Shown: in pieces, positions 1-13,190 of the stretch | How the letters are laid out: each line of letters begins with the position of its first letter | Position numbering within the stretch: position 1 is the stretch's first letter | Assembly (NCBI GenBank): GCA_015680685.1 | Contig: MNCI01020094.1 | Span: 871,482 to 935,481 of the forward strand | Direction of reading: 5' to 3' | DNA: 64,000 bases | Origin: Gnetum montanum | Taxonomy: Eukaryota; Streptophyta; Gnetopsida; Gnetales; Gnetaceae | Notes under the pieces: generated by a model | Told to the model about the DNA's origin: nothing | The model's input: the letters and a program-made list of their open reading frames with translations, nothing else | The model's database searches: none | Position numbers and translations under genes: made by a program

Positions 1-191
1 TGTCTGTAGTTAGAGAGAGAAATTTGTGCACCTAGTCAAACATCTCTAGCACTCCCCGAATGTTTCTTGTGAAGGCTCAACTCTCAACCAAGATGTTCCT
101 TGGATCTTGAAGACATTTTTCCAACATCCAACACCTACAAAAAATAATTGTAGGGAAGAAAAAAATGGATTAGAAGAGGTGTATCTACATC

Positions 192-1208
192 TGAGGATTG
201 AGAACTTAGAATATGGGGTGAATAAGTTCCCCAATTACATTTGCACCAGTCATACCAACACACCAAATTTTATGTGGTTTCCCAACTTGGGTATGTCCAC
301 ACTTGGAGGATAGAATCCATACACACCTCTAAACTTTGTTTCTTAAAAACTATGGTTTGAAGGGTACCACACCATGTACAAGCTCTAATCTCTACCTCGA
401 AGTGTTTTGTTGCTACAAAACCACTCAACCCCACAAGGTTCCAATAAGCTCAGAATGTGCTTTCAAGGATCTCACAACCTTTACAAAACTACGCTTAGCT
501 CCAAAGTGTTTTGATGCTACAAAACTACTCAATCCCATGGGATCTTGACAAGCTTAATACAAATTACAATCAAGAAAATGATGTTACAATGAGGAGAAAA
601 AATAGAATTGCATAGAATAGATAATGAGGAGCTTGAATGTGAATAATTTTTGCACAATTCCTTGAAATTCCTTGAATTTCAAGTTTCTGAAAATGCCTTG
701 AAATTTGTGCACTAGCTACCCAACAACTAATGTAGACATCTCCTTTGAAGTTGGGAGGTCTACTGAAGATCTTCCTCAATTCTTAAGAGATGTCTAGTCC
801 GGAAGTGGGATGTCTCTATGGAGATGTCTTCTTTTAGATAGAGACATCTATTGTTTCCCATAGATGTCTTTATATGATTTCTTTCTTCTTAGTAGAAATT
901 TCTACTATTTCTTAGAGACATCTCTTCAAATCTTAAACTTTGATTCCTAAGGCTTTCTCTTGTTAATTTGGCTTCTTCCCAATCCTTGGAGCATCTACAT
1001 TTGGTTTGTAGTGTTTGGTTTTAGTCCATGCTCATTCATGTTCTCATGTTGGCTCATTATATCTTCACTTTGTTAGTTTATTGTCGATCTCTTTTTCCTT
1101 AAGTCCTTAGTCTTGACTTTTTATTCATGTCTTGTGAACACATCATCCACAACAAACATTTTTTGTTCTTCATTTTTCTTAAGGTTTTAGCATACCAAAA
1201 GGTCAATA
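192..1208 (-). repeat. LTR of the Copia-type element (3' LTR)
   Basis: Starts TGAGGATT and matches 4801-5844 along its length, including the shared 'tttcccaacttg' and 'ttggagcatcttcatttgg'-like blocks. On the minus strand it begins as TATTGACC, a one-base change from the TGTTGACC of the other copy. The two copies differ by many substitutions and indels, so the insertion is old. Confidence 0.8.
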
Positions 1209-1222
1209 ATCTCCTCCATTTT
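1209..1222 (-). other. Polypurine tract of the Copia-type element
   Basis: Read on the minus strand, the bases just before the 3' LTR are AATGGAGGAGATT. This is the purine-rich plus-strand primer expected at that place. The same tract recurs beside the partial LTR near 6174-6190. Confidence 0.65.
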
Positions 1223-3019
1223 TGTGATGTTCAAAAACTTAAGAAAATGGGTTAGTAGATCTAGAAATAAATTGAACTAAAGATAATACATCCTTACTAT
1301 AGTTATTCAACTCCTAGGTCATGAAAACATATAATCGTAATATTTCTCATGACACTAGTTTAAATATATCCACTAGATCCACCATATTCTAATGGTGCAC
1401 TATATTCCATAAATCAAAATCATATTACAAGTCATTAAGTCATTTCACATCATCACATTACAATCGCAAATGATATCCATAATAGCACATCACCACATCA
1501 CAAACACAAATGATATCCATAATAGCACATCATTACATCACAACCACAAATGATATCCATAATAGCATAATCAACCATATTCAAATTTCAAATTCTTTCC
1601 ATTTTTAAACATCATCAAAAAGGTGTGGATCCTAGAAACAAGATAGATAAAAAAAATGCACAATCTTCATCCAAGTAAGATAGTATAAGAGTTTTAAAAT
1701 ATATTTCCATCTAGCATGAAATTTCATATGAATAACCACATACATACTTTGACTCATACGAAAGTTTTAGATCAGTCTCTAGATAAGGGAATATGGAAAT
1801 TTCTAAGATGTCCATATGGATCACATGTATCTTAAGGAATTTTAAGGTATATTATCCATTCATTTTCAAAACTTCATAAGAAGCTTTTATAATGAAAGTG
1901 TGAGTACTTCTTTCTTTAGTTCATATTAGTAATAAAGGGCTTTAAGTACTCCAAGAAGATATATTCATAGTGTGAAGTAATATCATAGAGATACAAACAT
2001 TTACAAAATCAGTTAAGTAGATCACATTTCATAGCATTTTTTCATAGGGATGACAAACTAAACTCCATTTAAGAGCTACCCCTTATCAATGAGCCACAAC
2101 TAATCCAAACATAACTAAGCCAACCCTTCCAAATAATGTCCAAGAGAATTTAAAACCAAAGGCTGAAGTATAAAGTTTGAGTGTTTAGAGTCATGTAACT
2201 TGTTTGAACAATCCATTAATAACAAATAGACCAATGTCACATGATTCACTAATCACTTAATATTATACTCTTTTTGAGACATCAACAAAGGCTTAGTAAT
2301 TTCATGGAAAGAGATTAAATACTTATATATCTAGCCTTCAAGTATTATATTAATGCTCACATGAAGGATCAAAAGAACATCACTTATCATGCTAAATATT
2401 TCATATATTGATGCCCATAAAGTAATTTATGATCACTCTAAGATAGTAGAAATTTTTAAAATTGAACCAACAATATTTTTCTTCAGTAGAAAATGAATAT
2501 ACCTTTCATATGCCTTCCAAAAAAAATCTTCACACACTTTCATGTATGGATCCTTCATAATAAATCATGAGGTCCAATCTCCCTCTACATATGTGCTTAT
2601 TTTTGACATGAAGCTAATTTCTTTACTACCTAGCATTTTAAAAAATTATGTAATTCAACAACTTATAAAAAATATTAGGTAAAAATTAGTAAGCACATAT
2701 CATAACAAGTATTTCTTTCTTCTTGATCAAACAACTAAACATTTCCTATAGAACATAGTCCAATATTATTAAATCAGTGACATCTTATCATAAACATGGA
2801 TGTAATTTCATTCTTGATTCTTAGATTTTATTTTTCTACAAGAATAACCCTGTTTAATGACGTGTATGTAGCTAAAGAGTTTAAGCATGAGAGATAGCCA
2901 TATCATTTTGATCTTCTTTCCTATGGATAGAGATACATGTTTTGAAAAGCAAGTTTATAAACTATTCAAAGATTGACCAAAATTTTAAATAGAAAGTAAG
3001 GAAATAGAAACTTACCATG
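1223..3019. other. Non-coding internal part of the Copia-type element
   Basis: AT-rich sequence in which I found no pol motif on either strand and no long frame. It lies where the 3' half of gag-pol should be. It contains the 40-base tandem repeat at 1446-1565. The sequence may be the non-coding filler of a large non-autonomous element, or decayed beyond recognition. Confidence 0.5.
1446..1565. repeat. Tandem repeat, three 40-base units
   Basis: Units at 1446-1485, 1486-1525 and 1526-1565 each end in 'aaatgatatccataatag'. The first halves vary slightly (catcacatta, ccacatcaca, ttacatcaca). It sits inside the Copia-type element and has no coding role that I can see. Confidence 0.9.
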
Positions 3020-4760
3020 ACTTACCTTACTTGCATTTGAGATGAAAGACACTAATGAAGTTTGAGATGAGGTCCTCTATTATGGAGTACTTCCTTACCC
3101 TTTGATTCTCTTTCATCAGTTCTTTTGTATGAAAATCCTTCTTATTCATGTCCTTCAAGATGAGAGAATCTATGCTCATCTTTTGTATCATCCATTATTT
3201 TGATAATTTTTCCAAGTTTTAGCTCATTTTCATTCCAAGTTGTTGCAACTTGCAAGATACTCTTACTGGGTTCCTTTTGACAAGACCAAGCATCAATGCT
3301 ATTTTTTCCAACATGAGGATAATCAAAATATTGTTTAATTCAACAACTTTTACACTCAAATAAAGTATTTTATTCAAGAATAGGGTTATCAAACATGATT
3401 ACACTTGAGCTAGTGCTTGTATTATTTTATGGGGTTTCTTCTAAATCTTCACTCCTAGGTTGATGTTCATGGATCCCTCCTTCTTAAGAATCCCTGCATT
3501 TCTCTTCATCTAATTGGGTTAGTAGTTGAATCTCAGACTTTATGTCTAACATTTATCCTTTTACATATTTTGTGTACATATTTTTCTTTACCTTCTTAAG
3601 CAGATAATGTAGGATAAGAATTTCTTCATGTAATTCACTATACCTTCCATCATACTTACCTCTTGGTTCATCAAACATTTGTAATGAATTTTCATTTGTA
3701 AGTTCCATGAAAATAAGCTAAGAATCATTTTTAGAGTTATCCACTTCTTCTTCACTTTGCTCACCATCATCCTAGCTAGTGTAGAAATTGATCATTTTCA
3801 TATCCACATCAATCCTCTTCTTTCATTGCAACCTTCCATTGCTAGGGCATTCCAAGGCCACATGGTGTCTTCCTCGACATATCCAACATTCTATTGAAAA
3901 AGCATCAAAATTAGAATTTGATAAATTTTTACCTTTATCCTTAGCTTTAGAGTTGGATTGGTTATGGCTTAATTGATTGAGACTTCTTCCCTTTGTTACA
4001 AGAAGTCATTGAACTCTTTTTGAAAGAAGAGTTATTTCCTCTTTGCTAATCACATCTTGCTTAGCAAGTTTCTTTTCTTTGGATGTTGATTTTAAGGTAA
4101 TGGTCATTTCTTTTATTTCTCCTTCACTTATGAGATTCATTTCATAAGCAATAAGAGCACTTTGGATTTCTTCAAATTTTAGTTCCAAAAAATCTCTAAT
4201 CTCTTCCATAGTAGTTACCTTAAGGTCTAAATTCTAGTTAGAGTGTTCGAATCATTTTTATTATTACAGCACTTTCAAGAATGCCCTTACCTATACCCCT
4301 AATTGCTAAAACTAGATCATTAGCCCTAATGAAATAATATTTCATTTTTTCACCTTATCTCATTTTGAGTTTTTCATACTTTGTAAGACAAGAGTTTAGA
4401 TTTTTTGACTATGGATGTGCCCTCATAGGTAGCTTCTAAGGTTTTCCAAATTTCCTTGGCAGTTCTACAACTAGTTATTCTATTAAATTCAAAGTTATTT
4501 AATGCATAATATAAACAAATTTTCACTTTGAAATCATACATAAACTTATCTCTTTCTTCTGATGTCCACTTGCTTCATGGTTTGATTCCCTTTGTTTCAC
4601 TATTGACAAATGGTGTGTAACCTTTGAGGATGGACTCCCATACCTCAAACTTCATTAACTCAAGAAAGCCTTGCATGCTCACCTTCCAATAGGCAAAATA
4701 AAACTTGTTAAACATTGGTGGATTTGTGTAGGATGTTTCCTCCATGGTTTACTATTGAAA
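3020..4760 (-). pseudogene. Copia-type Gag polyprotein, decayed
   Basis: Minus-strand translation, joined across stops and frameshifts, shows the order of plant Copia Gag. First comes an N-terminal part with a 'W...M.DFL..KFEVWE'-like region (about 4600-4700). Next is a UBN2-like middle: positions 4006-4209 stay open for 67 codons and include the 'SALIAYEM' signature. A CCHC zinc knuckle of the form C-x2-C-x4-H-x4-C is intact at 3847-3888. A Lys/Glu-rich region with coiled-coil character follows down to about 3020. Gag packages the element RNA into cytoplasmic particles. Several stops interrupt the frame, so no full protein can be made. Family placement is strong from the knuckle and the primer-binding site; exact ends are approximate. 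Confidence 0.75.
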
Positions 4761-4786
4761 GTTGACATCAAGCATACAAGTACTAG

Positions 4787-4798
4787 GCTCTGATACCA
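4787..4798 (-). promoter_or_regulatory. Primer-binding site (initiator tRNA-Met type)
   Basis: On the minus strand the bases are TGGTATCAGAGC, two bases after the 5' LTR. This is the standard minus-strand primer site of plant Copia elements, which pairs with the 3' end or an internal part of tRNA-Met. It fixes the element's orientation. Confidence 0.85.
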
Positions 4799-4800
4799 CT

Positions 4801-5844
4801 TGAGGATTATGAACTTAGAAGGGGAGGTTGAATAAGTTCCCCAACTTGAAGTCAAACCTATCATAAAAGAAACACACAAAATTAGATGGTTTCCCAACTT
4901 GTGTAGTCCACACTTGGAGGGAAAATTCCTTACACACCTCCAAACTTTGTTTCTTCCAAATTGTGGTTTAGAGGATGCCACGACCTTTACAAAATTGAGC
5001 TTCACTTAGGAGTCTTTTCATTCTCCAAAACGACTCAATCCTATAGGAACCCAACAAGCTTAATACAAAGTCCTTCTTATAACAAGCACATCAATCCCAT
5101 AAGGAAATAAGAAAAATAAATGGTACAAGGATAGAATGTAACTATAATTACAAGTCCTTGTCATTAAAGCTCAATTAAACATACAATTAACATAAAGCTA
5201 AGCAAATGATGTGATAATGAAGGACAAGAGTATAAAAGCATAGATGTGATAATGATTGGTTTGATGTTGATAATACTTGCATAATTTAAAGAATTTGATG
5301 TCTTCTTATAGCTTCATCGTTTCCAAAAATACCTTGAAATTTATGCAAAGGCTACTGAATAGCTAGTGTAAACATCTTTTTCAAAGTTGGGATGTCTACC
5401 TAAGATTTTCCTTAATTTTGAAGAGACATCTCATTCTAAACTGGGAAGTCTCTATAGAGATGTTTCTAGGGAGATGTCTTCTTTTAGATGAATATGTCTT
5501 CCTATGATTTCTTTCTTCTCAATATAGATGCCTACTATTTCTTAGAGATTTCTCCTTAACTCTTGAACTCTAGTTCCTAAGAATTTCTCTCATTAATTTG
5601 GCTTCTTCCCACTTCTTGGAGCATCTTCATTTGGTTTGTAGTCTTTGGTTTCAGTCCATGCTCATTCATGTTCTCATGTTGGCTCATTACATCTTCACTT
5701 TATTAATTTTTTGTAGATCTCATTTTTCTTGAGTCCTTAGTCCTAATGTGGAGTTCTTGTTCATGTCCTATAAACACATCATCCACAACAAACATTCTTT
5801 GTTCTTCATTTTTGTTATGGTTTTGGTGTACTAAAAGGTCAACA
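4801..5844 (-). repeat. LTR of the Copia-type element (5' LTR)
   Basis: Direct repeat of 192-1208. It runs from TGAGGATTATG to AAAAGGTCAACA, giving TG...CA ends, about 1044 bases. The primer-binding site is next to it at 4787-4798. Confidence 0.82.
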
Positions 5845-6215
5845 GGGACATCTATAGTGGGACATCTATAGGGAGATGTCTACTATTGAACATAGATGCT
5901 TATTGTTTTTTTGAGATGTATACTCAACTTTTAAGCTCTAACTTTTGAGGCCTTCTCTTGTTAATTTTCCTTCTTGCTAGTCCTTGGAGCATCTTCATTT
6001 GCTTTATAGCCTTCATTTTTGTCCATGATCTCATCTTGCCCATGTAGTATTTTTTTTGACATCTCACTATAGATCTTACTATGGAGTTCTTGTTCATGTT
6101 CTATAAAAACATTATCCACCACCAACATTATATTTTCTCAATTTTTCTTAAGGTTTTGACATACAAAAGGGTCAATAATCTCCTCATTTTTGGTGATGTC
6201 CAAAACTTGAGAGCC
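5845..6215 (-). repeat. Partial third LTR of the same Copia family
   Basis: Repeats the right-hand part of the LTR (the 'ttcttgttcatgttctataaa' and 'caataatctcctc' blocks) directly after the full LTR, and continues into the purine tract and a short internal piece (6190-6215). It is the remnant of a second, truncated element in the same orientation, or of a tandem rearrangement. Confidence 0.7.
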
Positions 6216-8504
6216 TTACATATGCATGTCAATATGGGAGCAAGTCCACTACATCAAGTGTGTCCATAATCAACCAATCATACAACTTAATGTGAACTCC
6301 TACTGAAATTAATTTGCATAATCATACAATATATACAAACAAGTGTTGACTGTGGAGACACAACATACAACCAAGATTACATGACATAACTCACTCATGG
6401 TTCCTCAAAACGAATACGTCAAGCATTCATATAGCATATTACAAATACTTTTTAAATATCGTTCCAAACCTATAGCTCATTTACTTTAACTCAAATAGAA
6501 AAAGAAACTTAGAAATGATAAAATTAGTAGACCATGACCTCACCACAACTTATGATCTACACAAGAATCTCTGTCATAGTCTATATTTTATATTAAAATA
6601 TCATCAACATAAAAGAAAAGGTTAATAGTAACATTTTTTACTCAAGCTTGCAAAGAGTGTATAAAATCCATTAACTATTATATATGAAAAACAAAATCCA
6701 TTTCCAAAATAACAAATGATAATAACATACATTTTAGTAAAACCCATTTAATTTAGCTCAAATGATAAAAGAACATAAAATAATAAAATTAATAGACCAT
6801 GACCTCACCACAACTTGTGGTCTACAACATGACCTCCACCAAGACTCATGATTTACCTCAAAATCTTGCCAACTTCAAAGAGATTCAAATGTGACACTTT
6901 TAATTAAGCTTGAAAAAATAAATTCCATTCAATTTTATCCATAAAAATCAATATTCAATTTCAAAATAATAAATGCTTATAACATAAATTTTAGCAAAAC
7001 CCACAACCTCATCAATATTTTATTGAACCTGAAGAACTAAAAAATATAAGAGAAAATGTCAAGAATCCTTATGTAATAATGGTGCATAAAAATGAAGAAT
7101 ACAAATACAGAAGTAGTCACACATGAAATTGCATACATGAATACAGTAGCATAAAATCCATGAACTTACAAACATAATATTACCACCATAAGACTACAAT
7201 TTGGCAAAGCTTCTTCTCCTAGCTAATGGACACCAAAAGAACCCAATAGAATGGATCTATAGGATTTTTATAAAAAATGTTCTATTATTCTAACCCTAAG
7301 AAAAACTTGTATTTTTTAAAAGAAAATTCATAAGAAGCTAATTCAAAACTTACTTCATTTATAAGAAATTATTTTAATAAAATATATTCAAAATATATGC
7401 TCATAATTAATTAATTATTCATACGAAATCATGTAGCAAACAAACAAAGATGTAGCTATACCTATTGAGAATACCCAAGTCACATCTATTATCATGAAAG
7501 TTTTTCAAGCTTATCTACCCATGCTAGTGAAATATCCATTAAATAAATATTATACAAAAATATTATTATAAATAAATTTCTCATAAATACAATGCTATAA
7601 TATACATCATCATACCAAATTATACATATAGCTAAATCTATAATGTAAAAGAAATGAGGAAAATACACAAGAATGCAAAAGAATTCTAACTCTAATATCC
7701 AAAAATAAGTAGTATTACATAATTGGTTTTTTATTATTTTAGATTTGAACACCTCCTAATCTTTTAAACCTTAACACATATGACATCTCAGAGATTGAGA
7801 GACTTAAGACAAAAGATAGTACATAAATCTATATAATAATGTGCATACATAGAATGAAGTGATAATGAAATTGAAAATTAAGTTAGTCTATGAAGTCTCG
7901 CAAGATAAAAGGGAAGAAAATTCAAGAGAAGCACTTGATCATGGATGTAGAAGTCAAGCTAAAATTTTCATCATTCTTAGAACAAATGTGAGAAGAAGTT
8001 TTAAGGAAAAAGTACAAAACAAATGCCACCTAGATCATAATTCTTCAAAGTCATTCATTTGTAACAAATTTATCATGATGTAGTCTTTGTAAAAAGGCTA
8101 AACACTTTGAAATTGTGTTAAATAAAATACTTAAATTTTAATCATTTAGTTATTCATGTAGTCATTCTACTCCTAGTTGTTCAAAAATATTTGTAATTAA
8201 CAATTTTCATTTGTACATATTAAGAATGAGCTTTTGGTAAGTTGTAGGATCATGATAAAATGTTAAATATTCTATGTTAGTTAAGTTAAGACTAAAAAAC
8301 TATTTTACCAAGAAACACTAGAATAGCTCTTAACTTGGAATATATGAAAATTGCATTAATGCATCTACATTGAATATCAAGTAACTTAGAAATAAGATGA
8401 TGTTTCACCTAGAAATTTCTGTGTACCTTGTGAGTTAATGCAATTATATTTGTATAAAAATAGATGCACCAATGTAATGCTAATCTTGGCCTATAAATAT
8501 ATGT
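6216..8504. other. AT-rich stretch without genes
   Basis: No conserved reading frame, RNA gene or LTR pair was seen. The only structure is a direct duplication of about 270 bases at 6470-7010. Confidence 0.6.
6470..7010. repeat. Direct duplication, about 270-base unit, two copies
   Basis: The segment from about 6470 to 6745 is repeated at about 6746-7010. Both contain 'gaccatgacctcaccacaac', an 'aagcttg' block, 'aaaatccatt' and a terminal 'ttttag.aaaacccat' block, in the same order. The copies have diverged and the second has a small extra insertion. Confidence 0.75.
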
Positions 8505-8509
8505 GTTAG

Positions 8510-9552
8510 TGAAACATCTCAAATAAAATTCAAGCATAAATAGAGAAGCCTAATTGTAAAAGGGAAAAATTTAAGTCCATTCTATGTAAATTTCAATGTA
8601 ATTCTGATCAAATTCAAGAAAAAAAACAAATGCCTTGATTTGCCTTTAGAAAATCTATTTTGTAATCCTATTGCATCAAAACCCTAAAGCATTATCATTA
8701 TGTAAATTTTAATTCATAGCTTAAACATGAAAAACATTGTGGATCACACTATACTAGTGTAATGGAATCGTGTTGTCAAAAACATTCTCAATGCTAGCCT
8801 AAATGTCAAAAATGTTGCACCCATTACTAGTGTAAATCTCAAAAACATGTACTTCTCTGGTTAGTGTAAATTGTCAAAAATGTTGTGCATGCTATTAGGA
8901 AACTTGCTAGAATAAACTCAACATAGAAACAAAAAGTTATGTCCTATAACACCAAGAACCAATGCTACTTTTAGGGATATTTTGATAGACTTTTGAATCT
9001 TTGAATTTTTTAGAACTTTAAGACTTTTTGAGTAGTCTAGATATTTGAGAGCAAATAACCATTCTCCCTAGGCACCAACCACCAAGAGCACCAAAGGCCT
9101 ATTACAACCTTTAGTTAAGTGCTAATCTAGAAAGCTAGGTGTATCTAAGATGGATGCAAAACATACACTACTCACTCACACGTCAGATCTCTAACAAAAA
9201 TTTCAAAGAGATATGTGGAATCCTTTGAGTTCAACACTTTGAAAGTCACTAAGGCTCATAGATCTGTACCTTCTTAACCTTGTATTATAGATTTAATACA
9301 AAAATTTGTAGTGTTTTGGCCTTATTTCATTTTTATTCTGTATTCACATTCATTTCACTCATGGATTCAATGTTGAATCCTTTATTTTCATATTTATCAC
9401 TCATTTTCCATGTACATTTGAACTTGATAATAGATTGTTAAGTTTTAGATTATCAACAAGATTGTCTAATATGCCTCAAATATCTTAAGGTTGAAATTGC
9501 TTTGCATGGAATGTTCTTCCAATTATAGCATTGAATTTTTTTCATTATTACA
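8510..9552 (+). repeat. 5' LTR of copy B
   Basis: Begins TGAAACATCTC and ends in 'cattattaca'. It matches 16255-17204 throughout, for example in the 'gccttgattt' and 'catggattcaatgttgaa' blocks. The copies are far from identical, so the insertion is old. Confidence 0.82.
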
Positions 9553-10409
9553 ATTTTCTAATGTTAGAAGGAGGGTCTCCTCTTGTTTTCTACACCCAAG
9601 CATGTACACTACCATTTCTTTACCATTCTACCAATTTGACAATAGTATATTTAGTGTGATTGGAGTTTGTTATGAGTGTTTGAGCATAAGCATTTTTTGA
9701 ATTTTCCTACATAAGTGAAAACTTGTCCTCTGTGCTGGACACATCCCTTGTATAGCATAAATCTTGCAATATGTTATTCTTCAACTTCTCAAATCTACAA
9801 ACTTTGCTCTTATATTTTCCTAAAGTCCTAGTGTTTCCTAAAATATATTGTGTTTAATACACTGAAACTATTTTACCTTTTTACATTTACAAAAGTCCTA
9901 TTTACATTTATATTTTTACAATTACAATTTTCCTTGTTTTTACATTTACATTAATGCTAAAACCTCATTTACATTTATGCTACAACCTAGTTTACATTTA
10001 CATTTTTCATTTACACTACATGTTGTAAGTTTATATTTACATAGTATTTACTTTCATGTGTTTATAAAAAAATTTATATTAACAATGTAAAGGCCTGTGC
10101 CACCTTTGTTTATTTTCTTTGTTCTATGATATTTATGTATTTTCTACTAACTATCTTACCATAGAAAATTGTTAATATGACTAGAAACCAGAAGTTTTCT
10201 TGCATTTACAACATAAAATACCCCTCTATTGTTGAACATTATCAATTTCTTAAGCATTTGGGTCTAAGTCCCACACATGCTAATATCAATGAAGATCAAT
10301 ACAACTTCATTTACACTAAAATACAAACTGACTTATGCATTCCATGTAAAGAGTTAGACTCAAAATGCCAATTTCAGCTAGTTTATAGAAATGTATAGGA
10401 ATTCATTCC
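9553..10409 (+). other. Leader of copy B, with TTTACA-rich low complexity
   Basis: Lies between the 5' LTR and gag. About 9880-10060 is a degenerate run of 'tttacattta' words. A 73-codon frame at 10177-10398 opens here but resembles nothing I recognise; it could be the upstream part of gag. I could not identify a primer-binding site with confidence. Confidence 0.5.
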
Positions 10410-12150
10410 TTCTCCGTATGACCACATAGAACTTACAGAGTTCTATATACACATGTTAGTCCAATTAGTTAACACCAATGATGAGGTCATGGCAAGTGAG
10501 GAAGCTAGTTTTAAGTAGAACTAAGAGGACCAAGATAATTTTGGAGGGTATTACGAAACTAATACTCACTTAGAGGATGTCTTATAATGATCCAAACCTA
10601 ACTCATCTATGAACAACCCACTATATTTCAGCTATGTGGTAAAAAAAAATACCTCCTACAACCTTCTTGAATTAAGCCTTCCAACCCTCTTTCCTATTTT
10701 CCTCCATGTTAGCATTGACACCTATTACCATGATGTCCCAATGTCCACTAATAGATTCTATTATATCAAAACCTTTTATAATATTGGCTAGATCCTTATT
10801 GCAACCTTAAGTTTCCTATGCTTCTCTTGGTACTTCTATTTTAGATCTCCTATATTTCTCAGCCTCCTTTACAAGCATCATTCTCATTGTTTAATGCTCC
10901 TTCAATGATGACTATGCATCCTATCCCTTCATTACCATTGCCTATTATGCAACTGCACATTGCTTAGTCAATGGTGCATTCTATAGAAGCATTAGAAAGC
11001 TTGGACCAAGCTTTCGAAATAATCCAAGACCTATGTAATGAGCTACATAAGCTTAAGGCAAGCACCACCCAAAACATGAATGTGATAGAATATTACCAAG
11101 ATAATCCTATTAACTCTTATGTACCACAAATAATATTACCAGTGAGCATCCCTATCCCAAACTTCATCAAATATAATTGTAAAGGAGATCCCAATGCACA
11201 TCTCATCACTTTCCATTCTGAGTGTCTCCTTTTGAAAGCTTGGCCTTATACAGTGTTACAAATTTTCCCAATTTCATTGATAGGAAAAGCCTTAGATTGG
11301 TATAGGACATTGTTTAGGGGTTTATCTCCTCACTTGATGACCTAATCATCTAGTATTTTAACCAATATAAGTATAACTTAAAGCTAGGCACAAATTTAGA
11401 TCAACTCATGAAGGTGAGATATGAGCCCCTTGATTAAGTACAAAAATTTATTCAAAGATGGAATGCAATGTTAAATGAGATTCTAGAACCCATCTACTAG
11501 ACATTTTCAAAGGAGCTATCAATGATTTCATCAAATAAAACCCTACTACTTAGATCTTCAATCATTAACGATGTATTTTCACAAATTAAGAACATTGAGG
11601 AGGCTTCCAAGGCTAATAACTATCTAGCAAAACCAACACATAATGAGGGATATGGATAAAACTAAGATAGCATGGGAAACTGTGGCCATCATAGTGAAAG
11701 ATGCCAAAGAAAAAGAGGAACAAAAGATATGACAACCCAATGCTTCTTCTACCCCATCTTAAACATCTATCTTGAATGCTTTCAACTAACAAAATTCTCA
11801 CTTTGAGTGTAAAGATAGATTCAATTACATAATGCTACCAATGAAGTCCTCTTATCTTCTCAAATAATTACTTAAGAACAACTACATTCAACATAATCAA
11901 CTATCTAAGAATGCTTATAAGAGGCATGACCGTCTTTGTGAGACACTAGAGATCCAATAGGAGCCACCAAAGATGATCTCCAACTACTAAAATACTTCAA
12001 GCTCAATAGATTTTATCATTATCATCAATTGCTTGGTTATGAGACTACTTTCTACCTAGCCTTGAAAGAAGATTTCTAGAAGATGATCAGTCATGGAAAG
12101 CTAGTATCAAATGAATTTAATATTATAAATACCAATAATGATCCTAATAC
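10410..12150 (+). pseudogene. Gag of copy B, decayed
   Basis: The best-preserved part is 10971-11345 (124 codons). It contains 'YYQDNPINSY', 'KYNCKGDPNAHL' and 'LIGKALDWYRTL', which match the Ty3/gypsy retrotransposon Gag domain and correspond closely to copy A at 18489-18800. Downstream, about 11800-11950, 'KDRFNY..LPMKSS' matches the Gag tail of copy A at 19310-19360. Upstream, 10490-10640 matches A's N-terminal acidic segment. Gag forms the particle shell. Numerous stops and frameshifts make this a pseudogene. Confidence 0.75.
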
Positions 12151-12839
12151 CATAGTCTCATTCATAAAATCCAATTAAGATTTCTTTGTCATCCACAAGT
12201 AGACCCACAACAACCCATGATTAGAGTTCACCTATTATGACTAATGCCTCAATACCATCACAATTAACTAACAAGAAGGCATCACCATGAGAGTGATGAA
12301 AATAATCCATCACAAAGCCCCTTACTAAACAAACTAAAGAGAGCCAACAATAAAATTTTTGGGAGAAGGTTAATCCATAGAAGCCTACACCAAGATTAGC
12401 TCTACTTGTGAACTTTATTTTCCAAACCACATCAACTAGTAAGCCATGAGAAAATCATGAATTGAATACAAGGGGCCAAAGAAACAAGTGTTGAAGTGTG
12501 AGATGAAAATCCTAGAAAAGATGAAGTTAAGCCTACCAAAGTTGAAAAATCATATGTAAATAAAAAAAAAATTTTCTCAAATCCATGGAATAGGTTAAGC
12601 TCTCCATAAAACAAAAGAACACATTACTAAACCTATACAACTTAGTCTCAAACTCCCCTACTCATAGATATGAATTGGTTAAATTATTGACCTCTATTTC
12701 CATGATTGAAGATATGACTATTGATGGGAAATTCATTTACTTTATCATTGTGCAACCTCCTCTTAGGGAAAACAAGCATCATGCTACACTTACTTTTCAT
12801 GACAGTGAAGTTAAAACTGATTCTTGAAATGAATAAGTG

Positions 12840-13190
12840 CTATGTACTCTCCTCTTCATTACCATATGTGTTGGACAATATAAAATTCATCATATCCATG
12901 TGAATGATGGAGCAGAAATAAACATAATACTATTTACTATCGTCAAGCAATTAGACATGGCTAATAACATCCAAAAAACCTCCACTTTAGCATTAATTTC
13001 TTCTAATAGGTCTAGGGTAATGGTGTGAGGCTTCCTCTTATTAGAATTTGTAGCTAGTAAGAGACTCCCTATGTCAACCAACTTCTTAGTAGTTTAAGAA
13101 ACACTTGGTTTTAACCTAATCCTAGGGAGACTAATGTTGGTAAAACTATGAGTAGTCTCTCATCTTTCATACACTAAGAAATTCACCTAC
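12840..13190 (+). pseudogene. Retropepsin-like protease of copy B
   Basis: The translation shows 'VNDGAEINI' near 12900-12925, the place of the catalytic D-T/S-G-A motif, and later 'LILGR' near 13120, the usual end signature of gypsy proteases. The catalytic Asp is Asn here, so activity would be lost even without the stops. A 75-codon frame at 13363-13590 follows, probably the protease-distal linker. The stretch 12151-12839 between Gag and this domain has no recognised motif. Confidence 0.65.

Larger units (their letters stand above)
192..5844 (-). mobile_element. Copia-type LTR retrotransposon, gag only
   Basis: Two ~1 kb direct repeats (192-1208 and 4801-5844) flank ~3.6 kb. On the minus strand the order is LTR, a primer-binding site typical of Copia elements, a degenerate gag with a CCHC zinc knuckle, a non-coding stretch, a purine-rich tract and the second LTR. 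I see no protease, integrase, RT or RNase H motif between the zinc knuckle and the purine tract, so this copy looks non-autonomous, or pol has been deleted. A clear target-site duplication was not found. The orientation rests on the primer-binding site and the zinc knuckle, which agree. Confidence 0.8.

Noticed and set aside
7492-7752. Hydrophobic 86-codon minus-strand frame
   Set aside because: AT-driven Ile/Phe/Tyr-rich composition, no start context, no motif.
12221-12614. Two minus-strand frames in copy B
   Set aside because: Opposite to the Gag-protease linker of the element; no motif.
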